Source of the DNA: Sedimentibacter sp. MB35-C1
Lineage (GTDB): Bacteria; Bacillota; Clostridia; Tissierellales; Sedimentibacteraceae
Direction of reading: 5' to 3'
Length of the DNA: 64,000 bases
NCBI RefSeq assembly: GCF_030913635.1
Contig: NZ_CP133188.1
Coordinates: 2,604,001 to 2,668,000 of the forward strand
Shown here: piece by piece, positions 28,526 through 37,491 of the stretch
How positions within the stretch are numbered: position 1 is the stretch's first letter
How the letters are laid out: each line of letters opens with the position of its first letter
Program-made: the position numbers and the translations under genes
The notes under the pieces: model-generated
Databases searched by the model: none
What the model saw: the letters and a program-made list of their open reading frames with translations, nothing else
What the model was told of the DNA's origin: nothing

Positions 28526-30304
28526 TTATTCACCCACCTTACTTATAGCTTTTACAGGACATACTTGCATACATAAAGTACATCCCACGCATTGAGCGCT
28601 ATTTATAGTTGATTTCTTAATTTCTTTTTTGAAATGAATTGCAGGGCAGCCTGTGCTGACGCATTTTTTACAACCTATACATTTATCCTGGTCAACTACA
28701 CAAACACCTTCTATTGCTCCAAACTCATTTAAATCGTTTTCTGAATATTTCTTAAGAGCACATGGATATCTTGAAATAATAACGGAAGGTTCATCAAGAT
28801 CAAACGCCCAGTTTAATGCTTCTTTCATTTCAGAATTATTCATCGGGTTAACTGTTCGAAGGTTTTTTATGCCTATTGCTTTCACCGTTTCAGGAATATC
28901 TGTAATATAAGCTTCATCTCCCTGAAGAGTACGACCTGTACCTGGGTTTTCCTGATGCCCTGTCATAGCTGTTATTCTGTTATCCAATATGCAGGTTATA
29001 GTATTGCTCTTATTATAAACCACATCCAAAAGGCTGGTTATTCCAGAATGATAGAATGTGGAATCTCCTATTGTAGCAACAACTCTCATATTGGCATTGT
29101 TTTTATCAAATATTTTTTTAGCACCATGAGCTGAACTTATGCTTGCTCCCATACAGGTTACAGTATCCATTGCATTTAGAGGATCTGCGCCTCCCAATGT
29201 ATAGCAGCCTATATCTCCTGTAATCATAGTATTCTTTTTCTTGGACAATTCATAGTAGAATGCTCTATGAGGGCAACCTGCACACAAAGTAGGAGGTCTT
29301 CCAACAGCCATAGTTTTATCATAATCTATTGTCGGCTTTACTGTACCCAGCAGTGATTTTTCAACTATGTCCGGGTTTAATTCCCATGTGTTCGGAATTT
29401 TATCTTTTCCTATGCAGTTGATGCCTGCAGCTCTTATTTGTTCTTCCATAAATGGTTCAAGTTCTTCAACTACATATAGTGTATCAACTTCTTCAGCAAA
29501 TTTTTTTATTTTTTCCATAGGAAGAGGATTAGTAAAACCTATTTTAAAGTACGATGCCTTGTCACCAAATATTTCTCTAGCATACTGGTAGGCAATACCT
29601 GATGAAATTACACCTATTTTTTTATCGTCATTCCAATCTATAAAATTCAAATCTGTTTCATTAGAAAACTTTTCAAGCTCTTTAAGCCTGTCTTCAACTA
29701 CAAGATGAAGCTGTTTCGCAACTGCCGGAGCAACCAGGTATTTATTTGGGTTTTTAATATATGGCTTAATAGGTACTTCAGTACGTTCACTTATTTTTAC
29801 TATTGATTTACTGTGACATACCCTTGTTGTCATTCTAACCAAAACCAAGACATCATATTTTTCGCTTATTTCCATAGCAGCCTTAACCATGTCCTTACAT
29901 TCTTGGCTATCGCTAGGTTCTAATAATGCAACCTTTGCCATTTTTGCATAATATCTGTTATCCTGTTCATTCTGAGAAGAATGCATCCCAGGGTCATCAG
30001 CACTTACTAATGCCATTCCTCCGTTTACACCCGTATAACCCATTGTAAAAAAAGGATCAGCTGCAACATTAAGACCGACATGCTTCATTGCAGTCAATGT
30101 CCTTGCACCTGCATAGCAAGCACCTACGGCCGATTCAACGGCAACCTTTTCATTTGGAGCCCATTCAGCTATTATTTCCTTATACGGAGCGATATTTTCC
30201 AGGATTTCTGTACTTGGTGTTCCCGGATAAGCTGCTGCATAATGCACACCTGCTTCATATGCGCCACGAGCTATAGCTTCATTACCTGTCATTAATTTTT
30301 TCAA
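28526..30304 (-). CDS. iorA: Indolepyruvate:ferredoxin oxidoreductase alpha subunit (TTG start)
   Basis: 592 residues. N-terminal oxidoreductase domain (GNEAIARGAYEAGVHYAAAYPGTPSTEI), thiamine diphosphate domain (CPHRAFYYEL, ITGDIGCYTLG, ATIGDSTFYHSG), and a C-terminal ferredoxin with two 4Fe-4S motifs, CIGCKKCVSTGCP and CVGCTLCMQVCP. The start is TTG 30304, six bases after GGAGGG; an ATG four codons later is too far from the site. It is the first gene of iorA-iorB-buk and sits about 115 bases after a sigma-54 promoter. Role: oxidative fermentation of Trp, Phe or Tyr (or other amino-acid) oxoacids. Confidence 0.95.
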   Translation of the reverse strand: MKKLMTGNEAIARGAYEAGVHYAAAYPGTPSTEILENIAPYKEIIAEWAPNEKVAVESAVGACYAGARTLTAMKHVGLNVAADPFFTMGYTGVNGGMALVSADDPGMHSSQNEQDNRYYAKMAKVALLEPSDSQECKDMVKAAMEISEKYDVLVLVRMTTRVCHSKSIVKISERTEVPIKPYIKNPNKYLVAPAVAKQLHLVVEDRLKELEKFSNETDLNFIDWNDDKKIGVISSGIAYQYAREIFGDKASYFKIGFTNPLPMEKIKKFAEEVDTLYVVEELEPFMEEQIRAAGINCIGKDKIPNTWELNPDIVEKSLLGTVKPTIDYDKTMAVGRPPTLCAGCPHRAFYYELSKKKNTMITGDIGCYTLGGADPLNAMDTVTCMGASISSAHGAKKIFDKNNANMRVVATIGDSTFYHSGITSLLDVVYNKSNTITCILDNRITAMTGHQENPGTGRTLQGDEAYITDIPETVKAIGIKNLRTVNPMNNSEMKEALNWAFDLDEPSVIISRYPCALKKYSENDLNEFGAIEGVCVVDQDKCIGCKKCVSTGCPAIHFKKEIKKSTINSAQCVGCTLCMQVCPVKAISKVGE

Positions 30305-30419
30305 TTTTAGCCCTCCTTCAAATCATTTATATATAGTAGACATCAATAGAAATTATTTCTCATCCGACAAATAAATGTCTTTCATGAAGAAAAATTATCA
30401 TATGCATCATATTTATACC

Positions 30420-30435
30420 TGCATAAATCATGCCA
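30420..30435 (-). promoter_or_regulatory. Sigma-54 (-24/-12) promoter of iorA-iorB-buk
   Basis: Minus strand TGGCATGATTTATGCA: the GG and GC are separated by exactly 10 bases, as sigma-54 requires. It lies between the activator gene and iorA, oriented towards iorA. Confidence 0.8.
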
Positions 30436-30510
30436 TTAATTTCAGGCAAAAAAAAATTATAAAACACTGCAATTACTTGCCTTTAAGCAGGCTTAAAATT
30501 GTGCGTAAAT

Positions 30511-30560
30511 TATCAACGGGTTAAAAGGTATAGTTTTTTATACCCTTTAACCCGTTGATA
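30511..30560. promoter_or_regulatory. 50-bp dyad, candidate enhancer (UAS) or terminator hairpin
   Basis: Arms 30511-30532 and 30539-30560 are 22-base inverted copies with one mismatch and a 6-base centre. The right arm contains the last codons and stop of the activator gene. No T-run follows on the minus strand (AATTTACG), which argues against a standard terminator. It is 75-140 bases upstream of the sigma-54 promoter, the usual place for an activator binding site. Confidence 0.5.
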
Positions 30561-32607
30561 GATGATTAAGAATTTTTATTCCAAAATCCGTTATAACCGT
30601 ACCGCTTCTGCCTTTGTTGATTTCTGCCATTTTATATTTTTCCAGACTATTGAGAATTGATCTTATTTCCTGCTCACTAATGAAAAGTTTTTTTGATTTT
30701 GCAATTTCAGATATACTTCTTCTTCCAAGTCTCTTTTCATTAATATAAGCATTCCTAAGTTCCTCAAGAACAAAGACATACTTCTTAATATTATTACCTG
30801 CATGCTCTAGAAATTCAAGCATAAGCTCATGTTCAACAACAAAAATTTCTTCGTCATCAGACACATTAAAATCGATTGGCAAATCCTTCCCGTCTATTTC
30901 CTCCAGACCCAGATTAACCAAGTACTCGACACAGTTTCTAAGCTCTCTTACATTACCATTCCAATTGTAATTAATCAGCAGCTCTTTGGCCTTTTCTTTT
31001 AAAATAAAATTGCTGTTAAATGTTTTCTTCAAATAATCTATGAGACCGATTATATCTTCTCTGCGATTGCGTAAAGGAGGAATTTTTAACGGAAGAACAT
31101 TGAGGCGGTAAAATAAATCCTGCCTGAATTCTCCTCTCTCAACCATTTCCTTAATATCCTTGTTTGTTGCGGCTATAATTCTTATGTCAACATCTATTAT
31201 TCGGTCTCCGCCCAACCTTACAACTTCTCTTTCCTGAAGAACTCTCAAGAGCTTAACCTGCAAATTCATCGGCATTTCTGTTATTTCGTCTAAAAAAAGC
31301 GTACCGTTGTGCGCAAGCTCAAACAAACCGGGTTTTCCGCCCTTTCTAGCTCCTGTAAAAGCCCCGTCTTCATATCCGAACAGCTCGCTTTCCAAAAGAC
31401 TTTCCGGAAAGGCACCGCAGTTAACAGGAACAAACTGATAATCTTTTCTTAGAGAATTATTGTGAATAGCCTGTGCAAATAGCTCCTTGCCCGTTCCTGT
31501 TTCTCCTGTAATTAAAACTGAAGAGTTTGATCTGGACATTCTTCTGGCTATGTTTATGCATTCTGTTATAGAACTGCTTTTCCCGAATATATCTTTAAAA
31601 TCATATTTAGCCGCATATCCTTTTCCAATGAGCTTTTTTCTCAATAAATATTCCTGTTTCTCAAGATCAGAATACTTTCGTATAATCGCTACAGCACCGT
31701 ATGTTTTTTTTGAGTGAAGAAGCGGATTAACAGAAACAACAACGTCGTAACCATTTATTTTTATTATTTTTTCTTCAACAGGTTTAAGATTTCGCAGTGC
31801 AACTGAAAAAGGTATTTCAGGCATCAATTCTAACCCGCTTCTGTTTATAACATCTTCGTAATTTCTGCCCAGTATTTCTTTAGCATTATCATTATAAAGA
31901 AAAATTTCGCCTTCTGTATTGATTCCGATTACTCCGGCATCTATGGTCTGTAAAAGAATATCAAGCTGACTTTCGCGGCTGTTGGTAAGTCCTAATATTT
32001 TAAGAAACCCAAAATTCGCCGTCTTTATTTCAGTATAACTTCGTACGATATCCTTCCTGTCTAACTCTGAAAACAAATCGAATTTAGTTCCTATATCAAT
32101 AATTGAGTTAATATCTAGGAGACTGTTTCCAACATTAATTATTTCTTTTGTATTTTCAGGAATATAGTCAGTCTGACCTAAAATAATGTATATTTCTCCC
32201 CTTGATTTATTTAAATCTGTTGCCCAATATGAATTTAACTCTATATGCCTTGCTCCCAGCTGATATATTATGGAGATTATCTGTTCGGCCATTTCAGGGC
32301 TCTCATCAACAAGCACAACTTTAGCGCCCTTATTTATACTGTTTATTTTGTCCATCCCCGATTTGGAAATTGTCCTGTTTGCAAACAAGAGCTCAGTATC
32401 TTTATTTACATGTTCTCTTATTTTTTTGAACAAATGATATGATGGAATTAACAGAACATCAGCGTCAATAATTATATATCCATTGGTGGCAAAATCGTCT
32501 AGGCAATATTTTTCTATAGAAATTTTATTACCAAACAAGCTTTTTATCTGATTATAATAGCTATTGACAGACTCAGCAGTATAACTTACAATGGCTAATT
32601 TTTTCAT
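30547..32607 (-). CDS. Sigma-54-dependent activator (PAS-AAA+), non-Fis C-terminus
   Basis: 686 residues. Residues 1-205 form an N-terminal sensory region, possibly PrpR_N-like (ILGQTDYIP, IIDIGTKFDL). A PAS domain spans about 212-315. The AAA+ domain has Walker A GETGTGKE (368-375), GAFTGA (415-420, sigma-54 contact), LFLDEITEMP Walker B and arginine finger region FRQDLFYRLN. The C-terminus (about 600-686) does not show the Fis-type helix pair; instead it reads RRSISEIAKSKKLFISEQEI then EINKGRSGTVITDFG, like a winged helix. It lies just upstream of iorA-iorB-buk and its sigma-54 promoter and is their likely activator, comparable in logic to BkdR. Encoded 17 bases after the beta-CASP gene. 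Confidence 0.9.
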   Translation of the reverse strand: MKKLAIVSYTAESVNSYYNQIKSLFGNKISIEKYCLDDFATNGYIIIDADVLLIPSYHLFKKIREHVNKDTELLFANRTISKSGMDKINSINKGAKVVLVDESPEMAEQIISIIYQLGARHIELNSYWATDLNKSRGEIYIILGQTDYIPENTKEIINVGNSLLDINSIIDIGTKFDLFSELDRKDIVRSYTEIKTANFGFLKILGLTNSRESQLDILLQTIDAGVIGINTEGEIFLYNDNAKEILGRNYEDVINRSGLELMPEIPFSVALRNLKPVEEKIIKINGYDVVVSVNPLLHSKKTYGAVAIIRKYSDLEKQEYLLRKKLIGKGYAAKYDFKDIFGKSSSITECINIARRMSRSNSSVLITGETGTGKELFAQAIHNNSLRKDYQFVPVNCGAFPESLLESELFGYEDGAFTGARKGGKPGLFELAHNGTLFLDEITEMPMNLQVKLLRVLQEREVVRLGGDRIIDVDIRIIAATNKDIKEMVERGEFRQDLFYRLNVLPLKIPPLRNRREDIIGLIDYLKKTFNSNFILKEKAKELLINYNWNGNVRELRNCVEYLVNLGLEEIDGKDLPIDFNVSDDEEIFVVEHELMLEFLEHAGNNIKKYVFVLEELRNAYINEKRLGRRSISEIAKSKKLFISEQEIRSILNSLEKYKMAEINKGRSGTVITDFGIKILNHLSTG

Positions 32608-32624
32608 TTACATACTCCCGATAT

Positions 32625-34298
32625 TTATTTGCTGGTCATAACCGTAAGATTAATAATTTCATTTTCCAAATCAATTATAGCATTGTTTATTTTTTTGTAA
32701 TCGTCTATGCTAATATTTTCCTTGATATGGACTTGAGCCCTTTCTACAGCAATTTCAAACATCTCCTTCAACTCGTTTATATCATTGCTCAAATCGCTTA
32801 TGCGCTTCTCGTTAACTTTATTTGAATAAGGAAGCGTGATAGATTTAGGCCCTGAAACAGGTACTTTTTCTATGTTTTTTGATTTCTTGATTTCATAAAT
32901 AATATTATACTCAGGGATTATACAGTTCATTCCGAGAGTTTCTTTAACTTCTTTAGCAAAATTAATTTTTGAATCCTGTTCTCCATGAACTATGAAGACT
33001 GTCTTTGGTTTTTCCTTAAACCCTTTCAGCCAGTTTAAAAGCGATGGTTTGTCGGCATGCCCTGAAAACCCTTCAACATTATAAATTTCAGCCTTAACAT
33101 TGATTGTTTCTCCCAGAACCTTAACAACCTTTTCGCCGTCTAATATTCTTCTCCCCAGAGTACCTTCTGCTTGATATCCGACAAACACGATGCTTGCTTC
33201 TTTTCTCCACAAATTATGTTTCAAGTGGTGTTTAATTCTCCCAGCATCGCACATTCCGCTGGCTGAAATTATTATTTTAGGTTCAGAAGAAAAATTCAAT
33301 GCTTTTGATTCCTCGGCGCTTTGAGTAAAATGGAGATTTTCAAACTCAAGAGGATTATCTCCTTTCATAATATACTCTCTTGCTTCCTCGTCAAATACAC
33401 CGGCATTTTGTTTAAATACTTCCGTAGCTTTGGAAGCTAAAGGACTATCAATATAGACAGGAATTTTTCTAAGCTCATTTTCCTTAGTCCCAATTTCACC
33501 TAAGTGGCTGTCATAATATTTATTAAGTTCATAAATAAGCTCCTGAGTTCTTCCCACTGCAAAGGACGGAATAATGACACTTCCTCCTCTTTTAACGGTT
33601 TTTAGAATAATTTTTATAAGCTCTTCTGTTCTTTGAGCAACATCATCGTGAACTCTGTCCCCATATGTAGCTTCCATTATTATATAATCTGCTCTCTCAA
33701 TAAATGAAGGGTCTCTCAAAATTGGTTTCTGGTCCATTCCAAGATCTCCTGAATAAACAAGCTTTACGTTTTCATTTTCGTCATCAAACCACATCTCAAT
33801 AATTGAAGATCCCAGAATATGACCTGCATCATTAAATCTTACTGTCAAACCCTCATCAACATTAATTATCTGATCGTACTGAACTGTTTTAAAATATTGA
33901 AGGCTATCCATGGCGTCATCCTGTGTGTACATAGGTTCAACTAATTTTCTTCCAAGCCTTTGAGCCTTTTTGTTTTTCCACTCTGCTTCGTTCTCCTGAA
34001 TATGTGCGGAATCTAAAAGCATTATTTCACATAGATCATATGTAGGCTTTGAACAAAAAATAACTCCCTTAAATCCTTTCTTAACAAGCAGAGGAATTCT
34101 GCCGCTGTGATCTATATGGCTGTGACTTAAAAATAAATAATCAATCTCGGCAGGATTTATTTCAAATTCCTCTAAATTCAAATCATCATCTCTGCCCTGA
34201 TACATCCCGCAATCTAAAAGTATCTTTTTATTCTTGTATTGTATTAAATGACTTGAGCCTGTTACTCCTTTTACAGCTCCTAAAAATCTTATTTCCAT
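32625..34298 (-). CDS. Beta-CASP metallo-beta-lactamase (RNA-processing/exonuclease type)
   Basis: 557 residues from ATG 34298, behind AGGGGG; a longer in-frame start (34355) lacks a site. Metal-binding FLSHSHIDHSGR, then GHILGSS, YSGDLGMDQ, MEATYGDRVH, and beta-CASP motifs SASGMCDAGRIKHHLKHNLW and GFSGHADKPSLLNWL. This arrangement is that of bacterial RNA-metabolising beta-CASP proteins. A C-terminal helical tail (about 490-557) is extra. The exact target is unknown. Followed closely by the sigma-54 activator gene. Confidence 0.88.
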   Translation of the reverse strand: MEIRFLGAVKGVTGSSHLIQYKNKKILLDCGMYQGRDDDLNLEEFEINPAEIDYLFLSHSHIDHSGRIPLLVKKGFKGVIFCSKPTYDLCEIMLLDSAHIQENEAEWKNKKAQRLGRKLVEPMYTQDDAMDSLQYFKTVQYDQIINVDEGLTVRFNDAGHILGSSIIEMWFDDENENVKLVYSGDLGMDQKPILRDPSFIERADYIIMEATYGDRVHDDVAQRTEELIKIILKTVKRGGSVIIPSFAVGRTQELIYELNKYYDSHLGEIGTKENELRKIPVYIDSPLASKATEVFKQNAGVFDEEAREYIMKGDNPLEFENLHFTQSAEESKALNFSSEPKIIISASGMCDAGRIKHHLKHNLWRKEASIVFVGYQAEGTLGRRILDGEKVVKVLGETINVKAEIYNVEGFSGHADKPSLLNWLKGFKEKPKTVFIVHGEQDSKINFAKEVKETLGMNCIIPEYNIIYEIKKSKNIEKVPVSGPKSITLPYSNKVNEKRISDLSNDINELKEMFEIAVERAQVHIKENISIDDYKKINNAIIDLENEIINLTVMTSK

Positions 34299-34686
34299 TT
34301 TTGCCCCCTGGGGTATAATAGTCATAGCATGTGCTATGCCGCCGTTATAACGCATTATGCATATAACCAGAAAAGTATACCCTTAATTCTATCCTATATC
34401 ACAAATTTAATACGGAATTAAAAATTAAATTTGCCACATGCTCACTAACTTTCCACATTATAAACATAAATAACGTTGTACATAAATTACAATATAATTG
34501 TAGCACAAACAACTAATTTAACCAATATAAAATATTTGTATCAAAATCAGCACATCGTTATATAAATTTGTTTATACTTGATAATTTGATAGCATAAAAT
34601 TCTTGTCACTTTTTATCAATTAATTAATATTTTTAATTTTTTTATTAATTTATTTAATTTTTATATTAATATTTTTAATTTATATA
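34299..34686. other. AT-rich divergent intergenic region
   Basis: About 390 bases with no gene. Near the beta-CASP gene there is a 16-bp palindrome CATAGCATGTGCTATG (34324-34339) in the presumed leader. The right half is almost pure A/T and holds an exact 16-base direct repeat ATTAATATTTTTAATT at 34623-34638 and 34665-34680, just before the DUF2089 promoter; it could act as an UP element. Confidence 0.5.
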
Positions 34687-34715
34687 TTGACATATTAAAC
34701 AAATTGGTATATTAT
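34687..34715 (+). promoter_or_regulatory. Consensus sigma-A promoter for the DUF2089 operon
   Basis: TTGACA (34687-34692), 17-base spacer, TATTAT (34710-34715). The ribosome site AAGGATGG begins about ten bases after the -10, giving a very short leader. Confidence 0.85.
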
Positions 34716-34739
34716 GCTATTAACAAGGATGGTGAAATA

Positions 34740-35129
34740 ATGAAATATAAAGCACCCAGCAAATGCCCAGTATGCGGAGAAAAATTATCAATTACAAAAC
34801 TAGGATGTCATAAATGTTCTACATTCATTGAAGGCGACTTTGAGCCATGCGAATTTTGCAGTCTTCCTGAAGACGACCTTAATTTTTTAAAAACCTTTAT
34901 AAAGTGTCGCGGTAACATTAAAGATGTTGAAAAGGAAATGGGAATATCTTATCCGACTGTACGCGGCAAATTAGACACTGTCATAAAAAGCTTGGGATTA
35001 GAAATTTCTCCGAAAGGAGTCGAAAAAGAAAATGAAATAAAAAAATCTCTAAGAAGTGAAATTCTAGAAAAGCTTTCAAAAGGCGAACTTTCACCTAAGG
35101 AAGCAACGGAAAAAATTAAAAATTTATAA
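34740..35129 (+). CDS. DUF2089-family zinc-ribbon/HTH protein
   Basis: 129 residues from ATG 34740, which follows AAGGATGG; an earlier TTG in frame would swallow the ribosome site. N-terminal Cys pairs KCPVCGEKL, GCHKC and PCEFC look like a zinc ribbon. The centre, FIKCRGNIKDVEKEMGISYPTVRGKLDTVIKSLGL (seen at about 55-90), is a helix-turn-helix typical of DUF2089. The tail GELSPKEATEKIKNL resembles a SHOCT-like helix. Probably a DNA-binding regulator; targets unknown. First gene of a two-gene operon. Confidence 0.85.
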   Translation: MKYKAPSKCPVCGEKLSITKLGCHKCSTFIEGDFEPCEFCSLPEDDLNFLKTFIKCRGNIKDVEKEMGISYPTVRGKLDTVIKSLGLEISPKGVEKENEIKKSLRSEILEKLSKGELSPKEATEKIKNL

Positions 35130-35147
35130 CCTTAAGGAGGTATTTGA

Positions 35148-35591
35148 ATGAACGAGCAGGAAAAAATACTTGAAATGATAGAAAATGGTCAATTAACGGC
35201 AGCAGAAGCAATGGAACTGCTTAATGCCCTAAACACCCCTTCCGCACCAGACGAAACCAATACAGCTCTCGCGTCAAACGTATCTAGGACAGATTATAAG
35301 TACCTTAAAATACGGGTAACGTCTGAAAACAACACTGTCAATGTAAATGTAAATATCCCAATACGCTTTCTTAAAATAGTAGGTGGTATTGCAGGAAAAA
35401 TGACATCAATGATACCAAAGGATGCCAGGGCAGAAATAGAAAGCAAAGGTATTGACATAACAAACATTGATTTCAAAGAAATTATAGATGAATTAATGAG
35501 CGGAACATTAGATGATCCCAGTATAGTTGATGTTGAAGCATGGGATCAGGAACATAACACAACCATAAAAGTAAAAATATACGTAGAATAA
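35148..35591 (+). CDS. SHOCT-like (YvlB/LiaX N-terminal type) domain protein
   Basis: 147 residues. The N-terminus EQEKILEMIENGQLTAAEAMELLNAL is the SHOCT-like helix pair found in YvlB-type proteins. The rest has a strand-rich segment YLKIRVTSENNTVNVNVNIPIRFLK and a C-terminal strand TTIKVKIYVE. No membrane span. Eighteen bases after the DUF2089 gene, with AAGGAGG before the ATG. DUF2089 and such proteins are commonly neighbours in Firmicutes; function unproven, with a link to envelope stress suggested by analogy only. Confidence 0.8.
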   Translation: MNEQEKILEMIENGQLTAAEAMELLNALNTPSAPDETNTALASNVSRTDYKYLKIRVTSENNTVNVNVNIPIRFLKIVGGIAGKMTSMIPKDARAEIESKGIDITNIDFKEIIDELMSGTLDDPSIVDVEAWDQEHNTTIKVKIYVE

Positions 35592-35623
35592 TTATGGCAA
35601 ATACAAATATAGGCATAGTTTAC

Positions 35624-35668
35624 AAAAAACTTCAGATGTGCAAATAAATTACACATCTGAAGTTTTTT
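35624..35668. terminator. Strong bidirectional terminator
   Basis: Perfect 17-bp arms AAAAAACTTCAGATGTG (35624-35640) and CACATCTGAAGTTTTTT (35652-35668). Serves the plus-strand operon and probably spoVT on the minus strand. Confidence 0.9.
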
Positions 35669-35772
35669 GATAGCAGTATCATATCAACATAACAAAATTT
35701 ATTAAGAAAATACATTATACAAAATTCTATATAAACCTTTTAATGAATTGTCTGATATAGATTTTGCTAATG

Positions 35773-36324
35773 CTAGCTTTCCATTTGTCTGGACAGAAAT
35801 ATACTTGCTGTTTTTATAAGTTTTTCTTCAACTTCAGTCATTTTAGAAGCCTTATCCTTTGATAAAAGCATAACCGATCCTATAGGATCACCGTGAACCA
35901 GTATGGGAGATATAACCTGACTTACATAGTTATCCGGGTTAAATTCATTAGCTGTAATTCTGATTGGCTTAGCGTTAGCGCCTGTCATATAAACTTCCCT
36001 GCTCTCAATTATTTTTTCCAGCTCAGGGCTTAATCTTTTTTCAGAATAATCTTTTTTAGAACTTCCCGATACGGCTATTACCCCATCACGATCTGTAATT
36101 ATTGCTATATGTCTTGTTGTTTCAAACAAGGATTCTACATATTCTCCCGCAAATTCAGTCAATTCTCCTATTGGTGAATATTTTTTCAGTATTATTTCAC
36201 CTTCTCTGTCTGTGAATATTTCTAAAGGATCTCCTTCACGGATTCTCAAAGTTCTTCGTATTTCTTTAGGAATTACTACTCTTCCTAAGTCATCAATTCT
36301 TCTGACAATTCCAGTTGCTTTCAT
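35773..36324 (-). CDS. spoVT: Stage V sporulation protein T
   Basis: 183 residues. MKATGIVRRIDDLGRVVIPKEIRRTLRIREGDPLEIF (AbrB-type swapped-hairpin DNA-binding domain, about 1-50) followed by a GAF-like domain. Length and sequence match SpoVT, the forespore regulator under sigma-G in Bacillus. It lies after mfd and the PpiC lipoprotein, as in the conserved mfd-spoVT block. Start ATG 36324 behind GGAGGAAC. Confidence 0.97.
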   Translation of the reverse strand: MKATGIVRRIDDLGRVVIPKEIRRTLRIREGDPLEIFTDREGEIILKKYSPIGELTEFAGEYVESLFETTRHIAIITDRDGVIAVSGSSKKDYSEKRLSPELEKIIESREVYMTGANAKPIRITANEFNPDNYVSQVISPILVHGDPIGSVMLLSKDKASKMTEVEEKLIKTASIFLSRQMES

Positions 36325-36528
36325 AACTTATGTTCCTCCAATTGAATAATTTTATTTATATGACATTTCTTTTAATATTTTCTATTATTTACACTTTAAT
36401 AGATTTTATCCTGATTAGTTTACGGATATTATTGGAAATATCATTTACATTATAATTGATACTTTTATGAATAGCAACATTTTTTTACACCTTCTAACAT
36501 TATTTAGAAGTAATTAATAAAATATTAA

Positions 36529-37467
36529 TTATTCTGTAATTGTTGCTTCGCTTTTTAATTTCTCAAGAAGCTCTTCATATTTAAATGATTTATAGTATTC
36601 TGTCAAAGCTGTTTTTTCTGTTTCTACAGTAATTTCATCATCTACAATTTTGTCATTCACTTTAATAATATGATAACCGAAGTCTGATTTCACTGGCTCG
36701 CTTATTTCTCCGATTTCCATAGAGAATGCTGCCTCTGAAAATGGCTGAACCATATCAGTATATTCGAAATAATCCAAGTCTCCTCCGTTAGCCGCGCTTA
36801 CTGTATCTAAAGATAGTTCCGTAGCCAGGTCCTCAAAATTTTCGCCATTGTTAAGTCTTTCAACAACATTCTTAGCTTCATCCTCTGTATTAACAAGTAT
36901 ATGGCTTGCTTTTATCTTTATATTCATTTTTAAATCATTAAACAATGTTTGAAGCTCTTCATCCGTAGGCTGTAAGTTTTCAATCTTCAATGCAAGATAA
37001 TGATTTATCAGGAATTCTTTTTTCAATGATTCTTTAAGATATTCTTCCGTCATTCCATAGTTTTCAAGAAACTGCTGATATTGTTCATCAGTATCTAGGT
37101 ATGCTTTAAAGTTATCAAGCTCACCTTTAAGTTCTTCTTCAGAAATAGTAATTCCTTCTTTTTCTGCTGCTTCAACCAACAAAAGATCCATAATAAGTTG
37201 ATCTAACAAAGTGCTTTCATAATAGCTCCCCATTGTCTGACCTTCGGAAATCTCCTGCTCCCACGCATCCGCTCCATATTGATTTTCTGCCATTTTTTTA
37301 TATACTGACAGATTCTCATCATATTCTTCCTGAGTAATAACTTTGTCGTTGACTTTAGCTTTTATACCTTCTTCAACTGTATCAGTGCTTTCCTGCTTAC
37401 ATGCAGTAACTGATAAAACCATTGTTAAAGCAAGAGTCAGTGCTAATGCTTGTTTCAATTTATTCAT
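36529..37467 (-). CDS. PrsA/SurA-like peptidyl-prolyl isomerase lipoprotein
   Basis: 312 residues. Signal peptide ending in lipobox SVTAC, so anchored outside the membrane. N-terminal chaperone region with QYGADAWEQEISEG and EEELKGELDNFK, then a parvulin domain (about 185-275: IKASHILVNTEDEAKNVVERL ... FGYHIIKVND). It would help fold secreted proteins. Located between mfd and spoVT, 24 bases after mfd. Start ATG 37467 after GGGAGG. Confidence 0.92.
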   Translation of the reverse strand: MNKLKQALALTLALTMVLSVTACKQESTDTVEEGIKAKVNDKVITQEEYDENLSVYKKMAENQYGADAWEQEISEGQTMGSYYESTLLDQLIMDLLLVEAAEKEGITISEEELKGELDNFKAYLDTDEQYQQFLENYGMTEEYLKESLKKEFLINHYLALKIENLQPTDEELQTLFNDLKMNIKIKASHILVNTEDEAKNVVERLNNGENFEDLATELSLDTVSAANGGDLDYFEYTDMVQPFSEAAFSMEIGEISEPVKSDFGYHIIKVNDKIVDDEITVETEKTALTEYYKSFKYEELLEKLKSEATITE

Positions 37468-37491
37468 ATTTTTCCTCCCTGGCAGATTCTT

